Positions 1-10,700 of a stretch of DNA of 64,000 bases are shown here, one piece after another. This DNA comes from Aquimarina latercula DSM 2041 (GTDB lineage: Bacteria; Bacteroidota; Bacteroidia; Flavobacteriales; Flavobacteriaceae), in NCBI RefSeq assembly GCF_000430645.1, contig NZ_KE387185.1:124001-188000 (forward strand), in the 5' to 3' direction. The notes under the pieces were generated by a model. It did not search any database and had not been told where the DNA came from. It worked only from the letters and a program-made list of their open reading frames with translations. The number at the start of each line of letters is the position of its first letter. The first letter of the stretch is position 1. The translations under genes and the position numbers were made by a program.

Positions 1-1355
1 TCGATCCAGATAATAGACCAACAATAACTAGAGAAGGAGCAAATTGGATGAGATTTAGACATCCGCATGCTCAAGACGGTATTACTGAGGCTGTTTTTGA
101 TGCTCAACATAACTCTGATCTATTAAGAAATATGGATCGATACAATACTATCTTTACTGATGCAGCTAGCGGATTAATCATAGATCCAAGATTAACACGA
201 GGCAATTCAAATACAACTCACCCTCATGGTGATGTGGATAATGCGCAAGTAGTGCGAATCGATTACATGGAAAAGGGAGACTCCTCTCCTCCAACCTATG
301 CAAAAAGCGCTGGTCAAGATGCTGGAAAATGGGGATATGGTAATATTGTAACTTATGAAATTACCGCAGTTACTGGAGGTAGTGGTGCACAAACCTATAA
401 TACATTCCAAAACTATGTAATAGGTGAAGGACTAAATACTTTAGGAGATCCAAGACTATCACTTGCAGGAAAAGCAAGTACATATATGGTATTACCGGGA
501 TTCGGTTCACATGTGCAAATGGAAGCTGATGCAATATTTACGCAGCACATTATCACACTAACTAGTGAAGATGATGTAGATGACTTTCTAGAAGGACATC
601 ATATCTTTCACGGAGTTAGACACAGACGTAATGGTAATGATCCTGGCAACATTTTAGGAGAAGTAAATATAGGTACTACAAATTGTCAAGAATGTCATTT
701 TAGAGATGGAAGAGGTTCTAAACTAGAAAGAACTCGCGATGGAGAAATGAGAGTTCCTCCACCAGTATACGGCGTAGGTATCTTGCAATACATTGCCGGA
801 GCAGAAGCAAAACTTACATGGAATGGTGATGTTCCTACTGTAGAACAGCAAGTGAAAAATGCGTTAATCAATGATCACGGCATTAATCCTGATACTGATA
901 TTCCAACTAAAGACTTAAGACAACTCGTTGCATATACAGAATTCTTAACAGTGCCAACAAGAAGTCCTGGAGCTTATGATATTCCTGGCGTGGAAGAAGG
1001 TGATAAATCTTTTAATACAATTGGATGTACTACTTGTCACTCTCCAACGCAAAGAACAACTAGTTCTGCACCTCCAGAATTCCGTAATCTTATCATCAGA
1101 CCTTATACCGATATGAAAATGCATACCGTTACGGATGATACATACAGAACTCCTCCGCTTTGGGGATTAGGACGAAATATTGATCTTTTGGAAAGAAACG
1201 GAAAAGCATTGCTGTTTATGCACGATGGTAGAGCAACAACACTTGAAGAAGCCATCCAAGCTCACGGTGGAGAAGCTAATGGTTCTAGAGCAGCCTATAA
1301 TAGCTTAAGTGCTTCGGAAAAAGCAAACTTAATTAAATTCTTAAAAACTCTTTAA
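1..1355 (+). CDS. Di-haem oxidoreductase / putative peroxidase (DUF1111 family), 5' truncated
   Basis: The reading frame is open to the window edge (15 codons before the first ATG at 48), so the N-terminus, including any signal peptide, lies outside. Two haem c motifs are visible, counting from ATG 48: CQECH at about 213-217 and CTTCH at about 327-331, followed by an MHDGRA segment near the C-terminus that could supply a Met ligand. This layout and the 450 visible residues fit the DHOR/DUF1111 family of periplasmic di-haem proteins, described as putative peroxidases or thiol oxidoreductases. The substrate is not known. A terminator-like hairpin follows the stop codon. Confidence 0.8.
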   Translation, partial: DPDNRPTITREGANWMRFRHPHAQDGITEAVFDAQHNSDLLRNMDRYNTIFTDAASGLIIDPRLTRGNSNTTHPHGDVDNAQVVRIDYMEKGDSSPPTYAKSAGQDAGKWGYGNIVTYEITAVTGGSGAQTYNTFQNYVIGEGLNTLGDPRLSLAGKASTYMVLPGFGSHVQMEADAIFTQHIITLTSEDDVDDFLEGHHIFHGVRHRRNGNDPGNILGEVNIGTTNCQECHFRDGRGSKLERTRDGEMRVPPPVYGVGILQYIAGAEAKLTWNGDVPTVEQQVKNALINDHGINPDTDIPTKDLRQLVAYTEFLTVPTRSPGAYDIPGVEEGDKSFNTIGCTTCHSPTQRTTSSAPPEFRNLIIRPYTDMKMHTVTDDTYRTPPLWGLGRNIDLLERNGKALLFMHDGRATTLEEAIQAHGGEANGSRAAYNSLSASEKANLIKFLKTL

Positions 1356-1367
1356 AACTCTAGGATT

Positions 1368-1405
1368 AGGAGAGGTAATTAATTTAAATATCTCTCCTTT
1401 TCTTT
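1368..1405 (+). terminator. Rho-independent terminator after the di-haem gene
   Basis: AGGAGAG (1368-1374) pairs with CTCTCCT (1392-1398), extended inward by a few A/T and G-U pairs, and is followed by a T-rich run. It starts 13 bases after the stop codon. Confidence 0.6.
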
Positions 1406-1420
1406 CAAAAAACAGATACA

Positions 1421-1861
1421 ATGAAAAAATTAATCATATTTCTAACATTTTCCTGCATAGTTCAGTATGGATTTAGTCAAGTAAGTGTAAATCCAATAGT
1501 AGAATGCCCTCCCTGCAGACCTATTTCTGGGTGTGGAGTATGTTGGGAAAACCAACAACAAGCCAATAATTGCGAAATAAACAGGTCAGATGATTTCGAC
1601 AATATAAAAGAATCTCAGCTTACAGTCTATCCGAGTCCAATAAAAAATGGAAATTTTTCTATTACATATAACAGAGAAATTACAGGAAAAATAAAAATCG
1701 TAAACCAACTAGGTGCAATCGTAAAAATTATAGAACCTTCTAGTGCTAAATCAAACCATATGACGATTAACGTCAATCTAGAAGCTGGACTATACTTTAT
1801 GATATATTACGACACGAAAAGAAAAGAAAAAATCACTAAGAAATTATTGTTTACTAAATAG
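1421..1861 (+). CDS. Very small Cys-rich T9SS-secreted protein (type A sorting domain)
   Basis: 146 residues. A Sec signal peptide (about 1-20, ending GFSQ) is followed by only about 45 residues of passenger, then a type A T9SS C-terminal sorting domain (about 65-146). The domain opens with a VYPSP variant of the usual VYPNP and ends in a basic KKLLFTK tail. The passenger holds five Cys (29, 32, 38, 41, 51), as CPPC and CGVC pairs plus a single Cys. The T9SS domain predicts export across the outer membrane and attachment or release at the surface. The passenger's function is unknown. The gene has its own terminator and looks monocistronic. Confidence 0.8.
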   Translation: MKKLIIFLTFSCIVQYGFSQVSVNPIVECPPCRPISGCGVCWENQQQANNCEINRSDDFDNIKESQLTVYPSPIKNGNFSITYNREITGKIKIVNQLGAIVKIIEPSSAKSNHMTINVNLEAGLYFMIYYDTKRKEKITKKLLFTK

Positions 1862-1879
1862 CTTTTGTTTTGACTGAGG

Positions 1880-1934
1880 GAAGGTTGTGCACAAATTTAA
1901 ATTATTCATTACCAAACAACCTTCTCTTTTTCTT
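1880..1934 (+). terminator. Rho-independent terminator
   Basis: GAAGGTTGT (1880-1888) pairs with ACAACCTTC (1916-1924) across a 27-base loop, followed by a T-rich tract. It lies just after the small T9SS cargo gene. Confidence 0.65.
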
Positions 1935-1985
1935 TTAATATTTCGATTATGTAAAATGATAATGAAATATAACTGATGAAGCTTT

Positions 1986-2873
1986 ATGAACACCAAAAAA
2001 AAAGACAAAAATACCATCTTTGAAAAATCAATAACGATTGAAAATGGTTTCTACCTATTAATAACAAAAAGAGAAAATTCAAAAATCAATTTTCAAAATA
2101 GCAATGACACTAATGAAACATATTTTCAAATTCATTTCTGTGTAAAAGGTTCTGTCCTTTTGAAAGATCAAAACAACTCATCACGAACTTTAAATAACGG
2201 AAAATCTATATGTGTTCTCTATTCTGGATCTGAAGCACCATTTAGTTTTGCCCCTAATAGTGATTCTATAATTATCAGCATATTATTGACTATAAAAAAA
2301 TTAAAACTATTATTTGCTTCTGGGAAGGATTTAACTTCATTATTATTAAATAGTGCTAATGAATATTATTATAAAGAATTTTCAACTTCTTCCTCATGCA
2401 CTTTGGCTATGTTTCAGGTCTTAACAGAAAAATCAAAAAATACAATCAAAGAACTATTTATAAAAGCAAAAGCTTACGAAATACTCAGTCTCTTTATACA
2501 TAATACGGAAGTTAGCAATCAAAAAAATAATAGCCCCCAATTAAGTCAAAAAGATATCCTAAATATAAAACAAGCTCATGATATAATTATCACTAGGATC
2601 TGTGAACCCCCAACCCTAATAGAACTATCAAATGAAGTATCATTACCATTAAAAAAACTTAAGATTGGATTTAAAGCAATATATGGAACAACGATTTACA
2701 ATTTCGCATTGAATTACAAAATGAAAATTGCTTGTAAACTATTAATTTCAAAAAAACACTCCGTTAGTGAAATTGGGTTGGATATAGGATATAGCACAGC
2801 AAGCCACTTTATAGCTGCATTTAAAAAGAAATTTGGGACTACCCCAAAAAAATATGTCATGAATCTTAGTTAA
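1986..2873 (+). CDS. AraC family transcriptional regulator
   Basis: 295 residues. The last 100 or so form an AraC/XylS double helix-turn-helix: PTLIELSNEVSLPLKKL is the first HTH, and the second ends with the family signature DIGYSTASHFIAAFKKKFG and TPKKY. The N-terminal 180 residues look like a cupin-type sensing domain of the kind used by siderophore- or metabolite-responsive members, but no ligand can be named. The start codon is in a weak ribosome-binding context. The gene is convergent with the following small minus-strand gene, the two stop codons being about one base apart. The target may be the preceding T9SS cargo gene, but nothing in the sequence shows it. Confidence 0.88.
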   Translation: MNTKKKDKNTIFEKSITIENGFYLLITKRENSKINFQNSNDTNETYFQIHFCVKGSVLLKDQNNSSRTLNNGKSICVLYSGSEAPFSFAPNSDSIIISILLTIKKLKLLFASGKDLTSLLLNSANEYYYKEFSTSSSCTLAMFQVLTEKSKNTIKELFIKAKAYEILSLFIHNTEVSNQKNNSPQLSQKDILNIKQAHDIIITRICEPPTLIELSNEVSLPLKKLKIGFKAIYGTTIYNFALNYKMKIACKLLISKKHSVSEIGLDIGYSTASHFIAAFKKKFGTTPKKYVMNLS

Positions 2874-2874
2874 C

Positions 2875-3057
2875 TTATTGGTCTAATGGTTCCTTAACAG
2901 GAATTCCTTCTCCTTTTTGTAAAGAAACTATAGAATCATACATTCCCTTATCATCCTCATCCGCACCTCCTAATACGGATACAAACTCGAAATGCTCCAA
3001 CAATTCTAGGATAAAGGGTAATTTATCCTTTTCTACGTCTACAATAATACGTTTCAT
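2875..3057 (-). CDS. Small conserved-looking protein of unknown function (60 aa)
   Basis: I do not recognise a named family with confidence. The 60 residues are acidic and open with a beta-alpha segment (MKRIIVDVEKDKLPFILELL), resembling the short antitoxin-like or DUF2683-like proteins common in Bacteroidota. No signal peptide, membrane segment or Cys pattern is visible, and no toxin partner is adjacent. The coding call rests on a proper ATG, an open frame filling the gap between convergent and divergent neighbours, and codon use like that of its neighbours. Confidence 0.55.
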   Translation of the reverse strand: MKRIIVDVEKDKLPFILELLEHFEFVSVLGGADEDDKGMYDSIVSLQKGEGIPVKEPLDQ

Positions 3058-3282
3058 CTCAATGCTTTTTTGATATTATAAAAATAAGAAAATATTATCT
3101 GAGAGTTCCTTGTTTATAATAATTTAACTTGCCAATAAAATTTACAAACAACAAAAAACATGAGCGTCTTATACATTTATTCCAGCATATTATCAACAAT
3201 CATGCTATCAATAAGTCTTATTATAATTTTATGATCTATCCATAGAATAGTTTGTATTTTTACCTCTCGAAAAAGAAAAATT

Positions 3283-4323
3283 ATGAGTAAAGGAGTACTT
3301 CTTGTCAATTTAGGATCCCCTGATAGTACGGATCCAAAAGATGTAAAGAAATATCTTGGCGAATTTTTAATGGATCCCCGTGTTATAGATGTACCATTAT
3401 GGGCAAGAACTTTATTGGTTAAAGGTATAATCCTTAATACACGTCCAAAAAAATCCGCAGCAGCTTATAAAAAAATATGGTGGGATGAAGGTTCTCCGCT
3501 TATTGTTCTTTCTGAAAGACTACAGAAAAAAGTAGCTGAGCGAACTTCAATTCCTGTTGGGTTAGCAATGAGATATGGATCTCTAAACATCAAAAAAGGA
3601 TTACAAGAATTACATGACAAAGGAGTGGACGAAGTTCTAATAATTCCTTTGTATCCCCAATTTGCAATGGCAACCACCGAAACTATTTTAGTACTTGCCG
3701 AAGAATTACGAAAGGAACATTTTCCGCAAATGAAATTTACGGATATTCCTGCATTTTATGATAAGAAGGAATATATTGAAGTATTGTCTAATAGTATTGC
3801 TGAAAAAATTAAAGATTTAGACTATGAACATCTTCTATTTAGCTATCATGGAGTTCCAGAAAGACATATAAGGAAAAGCGATGTTAGTAACGGAAACTGT
3901 AAAATGGATGGGAAATGTTGTTTTAAAAAAGGATCCGTACAACACGAATTTTGTTATCGTCACCAATGTGAAATGACAACTGTACAAGTAGCTAAAAAAT
4001 TAGGATTAAAGAATGGCACATATTCTACATCATTTCAATCTAGATTAGGTTTCGATCCTTGGTTACAACCTTATACAGATAGAACTATCGAAAGAATGGG
4101 AAAAGAAGGAATTAAAAAAATGGCAATTGTTACTCCGGCATTCGTTTCTGATTGTTTAGAAACACTTGAAGAAATAGCCATGGAAGGCGAAGAAATTTTT
4201 CACGAAGTTGGTGGTAAAGAATTCACTACAATCCCTTGTCTTAATGATCGTGATGATTGGTCTGATGTTTTGGGGAATTGGGTTAATGAGTGGGCTGAAG
4301 CTAAAACCCCAGTTCTAAAATGA
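3283..4323 (+). CDS. hemH: Ferrochelatase
   Basis: Inserts Fe2+ into protoporphyrin IX (or coproporphyrin III, depending on the pathway) in haem synthesis. The 346 residues are full length. They begin with the family LLVNLGSPDS motif, carry the metal-binding His189 in FSYHGVPERH and the catalytic Glu293 in CLETLEEI. A loop at 206-229 holds five Cys (206, 212, 213, 224, 229), reminiscent of the Cys-rich insert seen in several bacterial ferrochelatases; whether it binds an Fe-S cluster here is unknown. The stop overlaps the start of the MATE gene (ATGA), implying translational coupling. HemJ is encoded 6.5 kb downstream. Confidence 0.96.
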   Translation: MSKGVLLVNLGSPDSTDPKDVKKYLGEFLMDPRVIDVPLWARTLLVKGIILNTRPKKSAAAYKKIWWDEGSPLIVLSERLQKKVAERTSIPVGLAMRYGSLNIKKGLQELHDKGVDEVLIIPLYPQFAMATTETILVLAEELRKEHFPQMKFTDIPAFYDKKEYIEVLSNSIAEKIKDLDYEHLLFSYHGVPERHIRKSDVSNGNCKMDGKCCFKKGSVQHEFCYRHQCEMTTVQVAKKLGLKNGTYSTSFQSRLGFDPWLQPYTDRTIERMGKEGIKKMAIVTPAFVSDCLETLEEIAMEGEEIFHEVGGKEFTTIPCLNDRDDWSDVLGNWVNEWAEAKTPVLK

Positions 4324-5708
4324 CAAAAACAAGCTCTGAAGCTTTAGGAACACAACCCATTGGGAAACTCTTAATACAGCAAGCTGTTCCTGCATCCATA
4401 GGAATATTAGTCATGTCACTAAACATGATCGTTGATACTGCTTTTTTAGGAAACTGGATAGGCGGGTTAGCAATTTCGGCAGTACAAGTAGTTCTTCCTT
4501 TTACTTTTTTTATAGGAGCTATTGGTTTAGCAATAGGTATTGGAGGCAGTTCCGTTTTATCAAGGGCATTAGGATCTGGAGATCAAGATAAAGCATTAAG
4601 GGTTTTTGGAAATCAGACGACACTTACTTTTTTAATTTCTGGTTCATTAGCATTAATTGGATTATTATTTCAAGATTTTTTTATTGGTTTTCTGGGGGCC
4701 GAAGAATCTTTTAAAGAATACGCTCTTGTATACTATAAAATTGTTCTGTATGGTATTGTGATGTTATCCATGTCTATGATGGGTAATAATGTAATTCGCG
4801 CAGAAGGCAAACCAAAATTTGCGATGGTCGCTATGATATTACCAGCTATAGGTAATATTTTTCTAGATTATATTTTAATTAATGTTTTGGGATATGGAAT
4901 GGAAGGAGCAGCCTGGGCCACTTTTATTAGCTATGCTATTTGCTTTGGATTTATACTATGGTTTTTTGTTGCTAAAAGCGAACTAAGATTAAATCTAGAA
5001 TGCATAAAACTAAAAAAGAAAATTGTAAATGAAATAAGTGGTTTAAGCTTTGTAACCTTAGCCAGACAGGGCACCATTGCTGTTTTGGGAATTCTATTAA
5101 ATAATGTACTTGGTAATTATGGTGATGAATTAGATATCGCATCTTACGGAATTATCAGAACAGTACTGATGTTTGCTTTATTCCCTGTAATTGGTGTTAA
5201 TCAAGGATTTATGCCAATTGCCGGATATAATTATGGAGCAGAGAAATTTCAACGTGTCCGAGAATCTATTAATACGTCTATCACTTATGGAGGAATACTA
5301 GCTATTTTAATATTTACCATTATCATGGTTTTCCCGCAACAGTTTATCTCTATTTTTGTGAGCACTAAAGAATCATTAGATCCTGAAACACTTGCAAATA
5401 ACAAAGAGATCCTAAATAGGACTCCTTCAGCATTACGAATTGTTTTTCTTGCAACTCCTGTAATCATTGTACAACTTATAGGATCAGCATATTTTCAGTC
5501 TATAGGAAAAGTAATCCCTGCACTATTGCTAAGCTTGACAAAACAAGGCTTCTTTTTAATTCCACTTATCCTATTATTACCTACATTTTTTGGAGTTTTT
5601 GGAGTTTGGATTGCGTTCCCTATAGCCGATGTACTCTCTACAATTCTTACGGGATATTACTTAAATAGAGAGGTTAGAAAAACTTTGGTGCTTCCAAAAA
5701 ATGTTTAA
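4320..5708 (+). CDS. MATE family efflux transporter
   Basis: 462 residues with about 12 predicted membrane segments and the two-bundle MATE arrangement. The N-terminal portion has the typical PIGKLLIQQAVPASIGILV opening and NMIVDTAFLG segment. MATE proteins export cations, drugs or metabolites using H+ or Na+ gradients in the inner membrane. It starts within the hemH stop codon, so the pair is probably one transcript. Export of porphyrins or by-products would fit that context but is inference only; many MATE genes sit beside unrelated enzymes. Confidence 0.9.
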   Translation: MTKTSSEALGTQPIGKLLIQQAVPASIGILVMSLNMIVDTAFLGNWIGGLAISAVQVVLPFTFFIGAIGLAIGIGGSSVLSRALGSGDQDKALRVFGNQTTLTFLISGSLALIGLLFQDFFIGFLGAEESFKEYALVYYKIVLYGIVMLSMSMMGNNVIRAEGKPKFAMVAMILPAIGNIFLDYILINVLGYGMEGAAWATFISYAICFGFILWFFVAKSELRLNLECIKLKKKIVNEISGLSFVTLARQGTIAVLGILLNNVLGNYGDELDIASYGIIRTVLMFALFPVIGVNQGFMPIAGYNYGAEKFQRVRESINTSITYGGILAILIFTIIMVFPQQFISIFVSTKESLDPETLANNKEILNRTPSALRIVFLATPVIIVQLIGSAYFQSIGKVIPALLLSLTKQGFFLIPLILLLPTFFGVFGVWIAFPIADVLSTILTGYYLNREVRKTLVLPKNV

Positions 5709-5812
5709 TTAATATAAGCACTAGATAAATCAAATATTTTATTTTCTATATTTAGATTTTAGTTTTGAAATATCCTTTACAACATTGTTATCAATAATAA
5801 AAAATGTATTGA

Positions 5813-7555
5813 ATGAAACAAACCTTCGTCATTATTATTCTGGTATTTATTAATTGGACGTCAGTTTACACACAGGATATAGACATAAAACTCTATCAAA
5901 ATATTCCGATGAGGGATGGTATCAAACTATCTGCAAACATCTATTTTCCTAACACTACTAAAAAATCGTATCCGGTAATACTTATATATACACCATATGT
6001 TAATGATGAGGCAGTTGAAAGAGGAATGTACTTTGCCAAGGAGGGTTATGTCTTTATTACACTCGATCTTAGAGGTAGAGGAAATTCTGAAGGAGAATAT
6101 AGACCATTTGAAAAAGATGGGATGGACGGTTATGATGCCGTCCAATGGATAAGTCAACAGGATTGGTGTAATGGAAACATTGGTATGATGGGAGGGTCGT
6201 ATCGAGGTATGGTCCAATGGATGACCTTAAAGAATAAACCAACAGCACTTAAAACCATTGTCCCCACTGCAGCAGTTGGACCAGGTATTGACTTTCCAAA
6301 ATATGATGGAATATTTAGTAACTATGCTCTACAATGGTTAAATTTTACAGGTGGTAAAAGTAGAAATAACAATTTGTTTAATAATGGAACTTTTTGGAGT
6401 AATAAAGCGACTAAAAAATATAAAGAGTTTATTCCATATAAAGATTGGGATCTCCTAGCACTAAACAAACGTAATCCCGTTTTTCAAACCTGGATTTCTC
6501 ATCCAGATTTTGATGAATACTGGCAAAATTTTTATCCTACTCCAAAAGAATATGAATCATTTGATCTACCTATTCTTACCATAACAGGAGCTTTTGATGC
6601 TGACCAACCAGGTGCAATGACCTATTATGAAGATCATATGAAATACGGAAATCCAGCGGGTAAAACCAATCATTATTTAATTTTTGGACCTTGGTCTCAT
6701 GCCGGCACACGTAAACCAGAAACGGAATTGGGAGGTCTTACCTTCGGAAGTGATTCTAAACTGGATATGAAAAAACTCCATTTGGAATGGTTTAATTGGA
6801 CACTCAAAAATGAGAAAAAACCAAGGTTCTTAAAAGATCGGGTAAACTATTATATAATGGGCCAAAACAAGTGGATGTACGCCAATCAAATGGATGCTAT
6901 TTCAAATGACACGATCACTTACTACTTATCTAGTCCAAATTCTGATGCAAAATTATTAATTGATCCGGGACATCTTTCACCCCAAATATCCTCAGTGCCT
7001 GACACTGATATTATTGCATATGATCCTTTGGATACGGAAAATACAGCAAGTTATTCGGGATCGGATTACTATACAGCACCGATACCAATAGAAGAAAAAG
7101 GAAGAATACTATATGTCTCTAATAAACTAGATAACACCACCACAATAATCGGAAGATTCGAAGTAGGGCTATATATATCTTTAGATGTTCCTGATACAGA
7201 TCTACAAGTTTCACTAAACGTAGTTAATGAAGCTGGCCAAGTTAAATATATAGGATCTGATATGCTTCGGTTAAGATATCGCGAGGGATTGAATCAACCA
7301 AAATTAGCAGTGCCTGATGAAGTCTTCTTCTGTAAATTTGATACACCGTTTATCACAGCTCTTGAATTAAAAAAAGGAAGTAGATTTATTTTTTCTATCA
7401 ATTCTATAAACTCTAAGTATCTACAAAAAAATTATAACTCTGGCAAAGACGTTTCGCTGGAAACAAAAGAAGATGCTAAAAAAGCAGAAATCACAATTTA
7501 TCATTCTCCAGAAAACCCCAGTTACATAAAGATCCCTATAAATAGTAAAAAGTAA
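5813..7555 (+). CDS. Secreted CocE/NonD family hydrolase (X-Pro dipeptidyl-peptidase S15-like)
   Basis: 580 residues with a signal peptide (about 1-21, ending VYTQ). It has the alpha/beta-hydrolase domain of the S15/CocE group: nucleophile Ser129 in GGSYRG, acid Asp262 in GAFDAD and His296 in GPWSHAG. A C-terminal jelly-roll domain (about 340-570) is typical of the family. Members cleave Xaa-Pro dipeptides, acyl-amino esters or glutaryl-cephalosporins; the substrate here cannot be read from sequence. It is probably periplasmic or outer-membrane associated. No T9SS sorting domain is seen. Confidence 0.9.
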   Translation: MKQTFVIIILVFINWTSVYTQDIDIKLYQNIPMRDGIKLSANIYFPNTTKKSYPVILIYTPYVNDEAVERGMYFAKEGYVFITLDLRGRGNSEGEYRPFEKDGMDGYDAVQWISQQDWCNGNIGMMGGSYRGMVQWMTLKNKPTALKTIVPTAAVGPGIDFPKYDGIFSNYALQWLNFTGGKSRNNNLFNNGTFWSNKATKKYKEFIPYKDWDLLALNKRNPVFQTWISHPDFDEYWQNFYPTPKEYESFDLPILTITGAFDADQPGAMTYYEDHMKYGNPAGKTNHYLIFGPWSHAGTRKPETELGGLTFGSDSKLDMKKLHLEWFNWTLKNEKKPRFLKDRVNYYIMGQNKWMYANQMDAISNDTITYYLSSPNSDAKLLIDPGHLSPQISSVPDTDIIAYDPLDTENTASYSGSDYYTAPIPIEEKGRILYVSNKLDNTTTIIGRFEVGLYISLDVPDTDLQVSLNVVNEAGQVKYIGSDMLRLRYREGLNQPKLAVPDEVFFCKFDTPFITALELKKGSRFIFSINSINSKYLQKNYNSGKDVSLETKEDAKKAEITIYHSPENPSYIKIPINSKK

Positions 7556-7757
7556 TCTAGGAAATTCTTCTAAAACAGATTAACATTAGTATAAATAGAT
7601 TTAAAATCATACTATCAAAAATAGCAATTGAATCAACTAAGGTTAAAATTACGTGAAAATCTTTCTCAATAGCCATTTATTCCAGATTTTAGTAGACCAT
7701 CAAATCTACTAATTATGAATTTTTATGTACTAAGGCATAATCTCTAAACTCAACTAA

Positions 7758-10700
7758 ATGTACTCAAGAATTTTTACACTTACTCTGATTGCTATTCTTA
7801 TGATTGGCAATTTTTCATCATTAAACGCGCAAACATTTAACGAGGAACTATACGATGCATTAGAATATCGATTAGTTGGTCCTTTTAGAGGAGGCCGAAG
7901 TGCCGCTGTAACAGGTGTTCCTGGAAAACCAAATCTTTTTTATTTTGGAGCCACTGGTGGTGGTGTATGGAAGACAACCGACGGTGGACGTACCTGGGAA
8001 AATATATCTGATGGTTTTTTCGGAGGATCGATTGGTTCTATTTCTGTTTCTAAAAGTGATCCTAATGTTATTTATGTTGGTGGTGGTGAAAAAACACTTC
8101 GCGGAAATGTATCTTCTGGTTATGGAGTATGGAAAAGCGTAGACGCTGGAAAAACTTGGAACCAATCTGGTCTTCCTAAAAGTAGGCATATTCCAAGAAT
8201 AGCGATACACCCAACCAATCCAGATATTGTATATGCCGGTGTTCTAGGAAATATTTATAAACCTACTCAAGATCGCGGTGTTTATAAAAGTATTGATGGT
8301 GGAAAGACTTGGAATAAAGTATTATTTGCTAATCAAAATGCTGGTGCAGTGGATCTAACATTAGATCCTAATAATCCTAGAATTCTGTATGCATCGACTT
8401 GGAATGCAAGAAGAACACCTTACAGCTTAAGCTCTGGAGGTAATGGTTCTGCACTATGGAAAAGTACAGATAGTGGAAAAAATTGGAAAGAAATATCTAA
8501 AAACAAAGGTTTTGCAAAAGACACCTTAGGGATTATGGGAGTTACCGTTTCTCCTGTTAATAGTGAAAGAGTATGGGCAATTGTAGAAAATAAGGAAAAA
8601 GGTGGTGTTTATAGAAGTGATGATGGCGGCGAAACTTGGAGTCAACTTAATAGTGATCGCAGTCTTCGTCAACGTGCTTGGTATTATTCTCGTATTTACG
8701 CTGATCCAAAAGACAAAGATGTCGTATATGTAGTTAACGTATCTTACCATAAAAGTAAAGATGGTGGAAAAAACTTTAGTAGTTTTAGAGCACCACACGG
8801 CGATCATCATGATTTATGGATCGCTCCAGAAAATCCTAAACGAATGGTTATTGGTGATGATGGTGGTGCGCAGATCACTTATGACGGTGGTGAAACTTGG
8901 AGTACATACCATAATCAGCCAACTTCTCAATTTTACAGAGTTACCACCGATAATAGTTTTCCTTATAGAATTTATGCAGCGCAACAAGATAATTCTACTA
9001 TTAGAATTAATCACAGAAGCACAGGTTGGTCTATTTCTGAAGATGATTGGGAATCTACAGCAGGAGGAGAATCTGCACACATTGCTATAGACCCAAAAGA
9101 TAACGACATTGTTTATGGAGGTAGTTACGACGGGTTCTTAACTAGAGTAAATCATAAAACCGAAACCGTAAGATCTATTAGTGTTTGGCCAGACAACCCA
9201 ATGGGGCATGGAGCAGAAGACATGAAATATCGTTTTCAATGGAATTTTCCGATTATGTTTTCAAAACACAATCCAAATAGATTATATACTTTTTCAAATC
9301 AGGTTCACGTAACCGAAAATGAAGGTCAAAGCTGGAAAGTAATTAGCCCTGATCTTACTAGAAATGACCCAAGCAAACTTAAATCTTCTGGAGGTCCAAT
9401 TACTCAAGATAATACATCTGTTGAATATTACTGTACTATTTTTGCTGCTGCTGAAAGTCCTATAAAAGAAGGATTATTATGGACCGGAAGTGATGATGGA
9501 TTAGTTCATGTAAGTAAAGATGGTGGAAAAAACTGGAGTAATGTGACTCCCAAAGGGATGCCAGAATGGATGATGATCAATAGCATAGAACCTAGTAGTT
9601 TTGACGAGGGAACTTGTTATATTGCTGGTACTCGTTATAAGTCCGGGGATTTTGCTCCATATCTTTATAAAACTACAAATTATGGACAATCTTGGACTAA
9701 AATTACTAGTGGAATAGATGGTGAACATTTTACACGTGTACTTCGTGCAGATCCAAAACGAAAAGGACTATTATACGCCGGTACAGAAACAGGAATGTAC
9801 ATTTCTTTTAACGACGGTATAAGCTGGAAACCATTTCAATTAAATCTTCCTATTGTACCAATAACAGACCTTGTCATTAAAGACAATAACTTGATAGTAG
9901 CAACGCAAGGTAGAAGTCTTTGGATCATCGATGATCTTACCGTATTACACCAACTTAGTAATAGTTTAAAAACTCAAGAAAACATCTTATTCAAACCTAA
10001 AAATACATATAGAATGCGTGGTGGTGGAAGAAAAGGTTCTAAAACTGAAGGAACCAATCATCCTAGCGGTGTAATTACTTATTTTAACCTTAAGAACTTT
10101 GATAAAGAAAAAGATACCGTTTCATTAACATATTTTAATACTAAAGGCGATACTATCAAATCTTTTAGTACCAAATCAAAAGAGAAAAAAGACAAATTAA
10201 GTGATCTAAAAAAAGGAGCCAATCAATTTAACTGGAATATGCGTGGTGCTGGTGCAGAAAAATTAAAAGGAATGATTTTATGGTGGGCAAATCTTGATGG
10301 TCCTAAAGCTGTTCCTGGAAATTATAAGGTAAGCTTAAATGTAAATGGAAAAAAGGTTTCGCAACCGTTTACCATTTTAGCAGATCCAAGAGCAGAAGCT
10401 ACAGCGCAACAAATGCAACAGCAATTCGATTTTATTACTAGCGTAAATGAAATGGTAGACAAAGCACATCAGTCCATCAAAAAAATAAGGAAGATCAACA
10501 ATCAATTAAAATCTTTCTCGAAACAATATAAAGATGATGACAAGACAAAAGATTTAGTTACTAAAGCTAAAGATTTACAAAAGCAGTTTGGAGAAATCGA
10601 GAAAGCACTATATCAAACTAAAAACCGAAGTGGTCAGGACCCTTTAAATTTTCCTATAAAATTGACCAATAAATTAGGGCATCTAAATTCATTAGTGGGA

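Noticed and set aside
7689..7712. TTAGTAGA/TCTACTAA hairpin upstream of the large BNR gene
   Set aside because: Only eight base pairs with an eight-base loop and no T tract; common by chance in AT-rich DNA.
7872..9090. Long open frames on other strands/frames inside the BNR genes
   Set aside because: They lie wholly within a well-supported gene, show low-complexity repeat-derived sequence and no start-site or family support.
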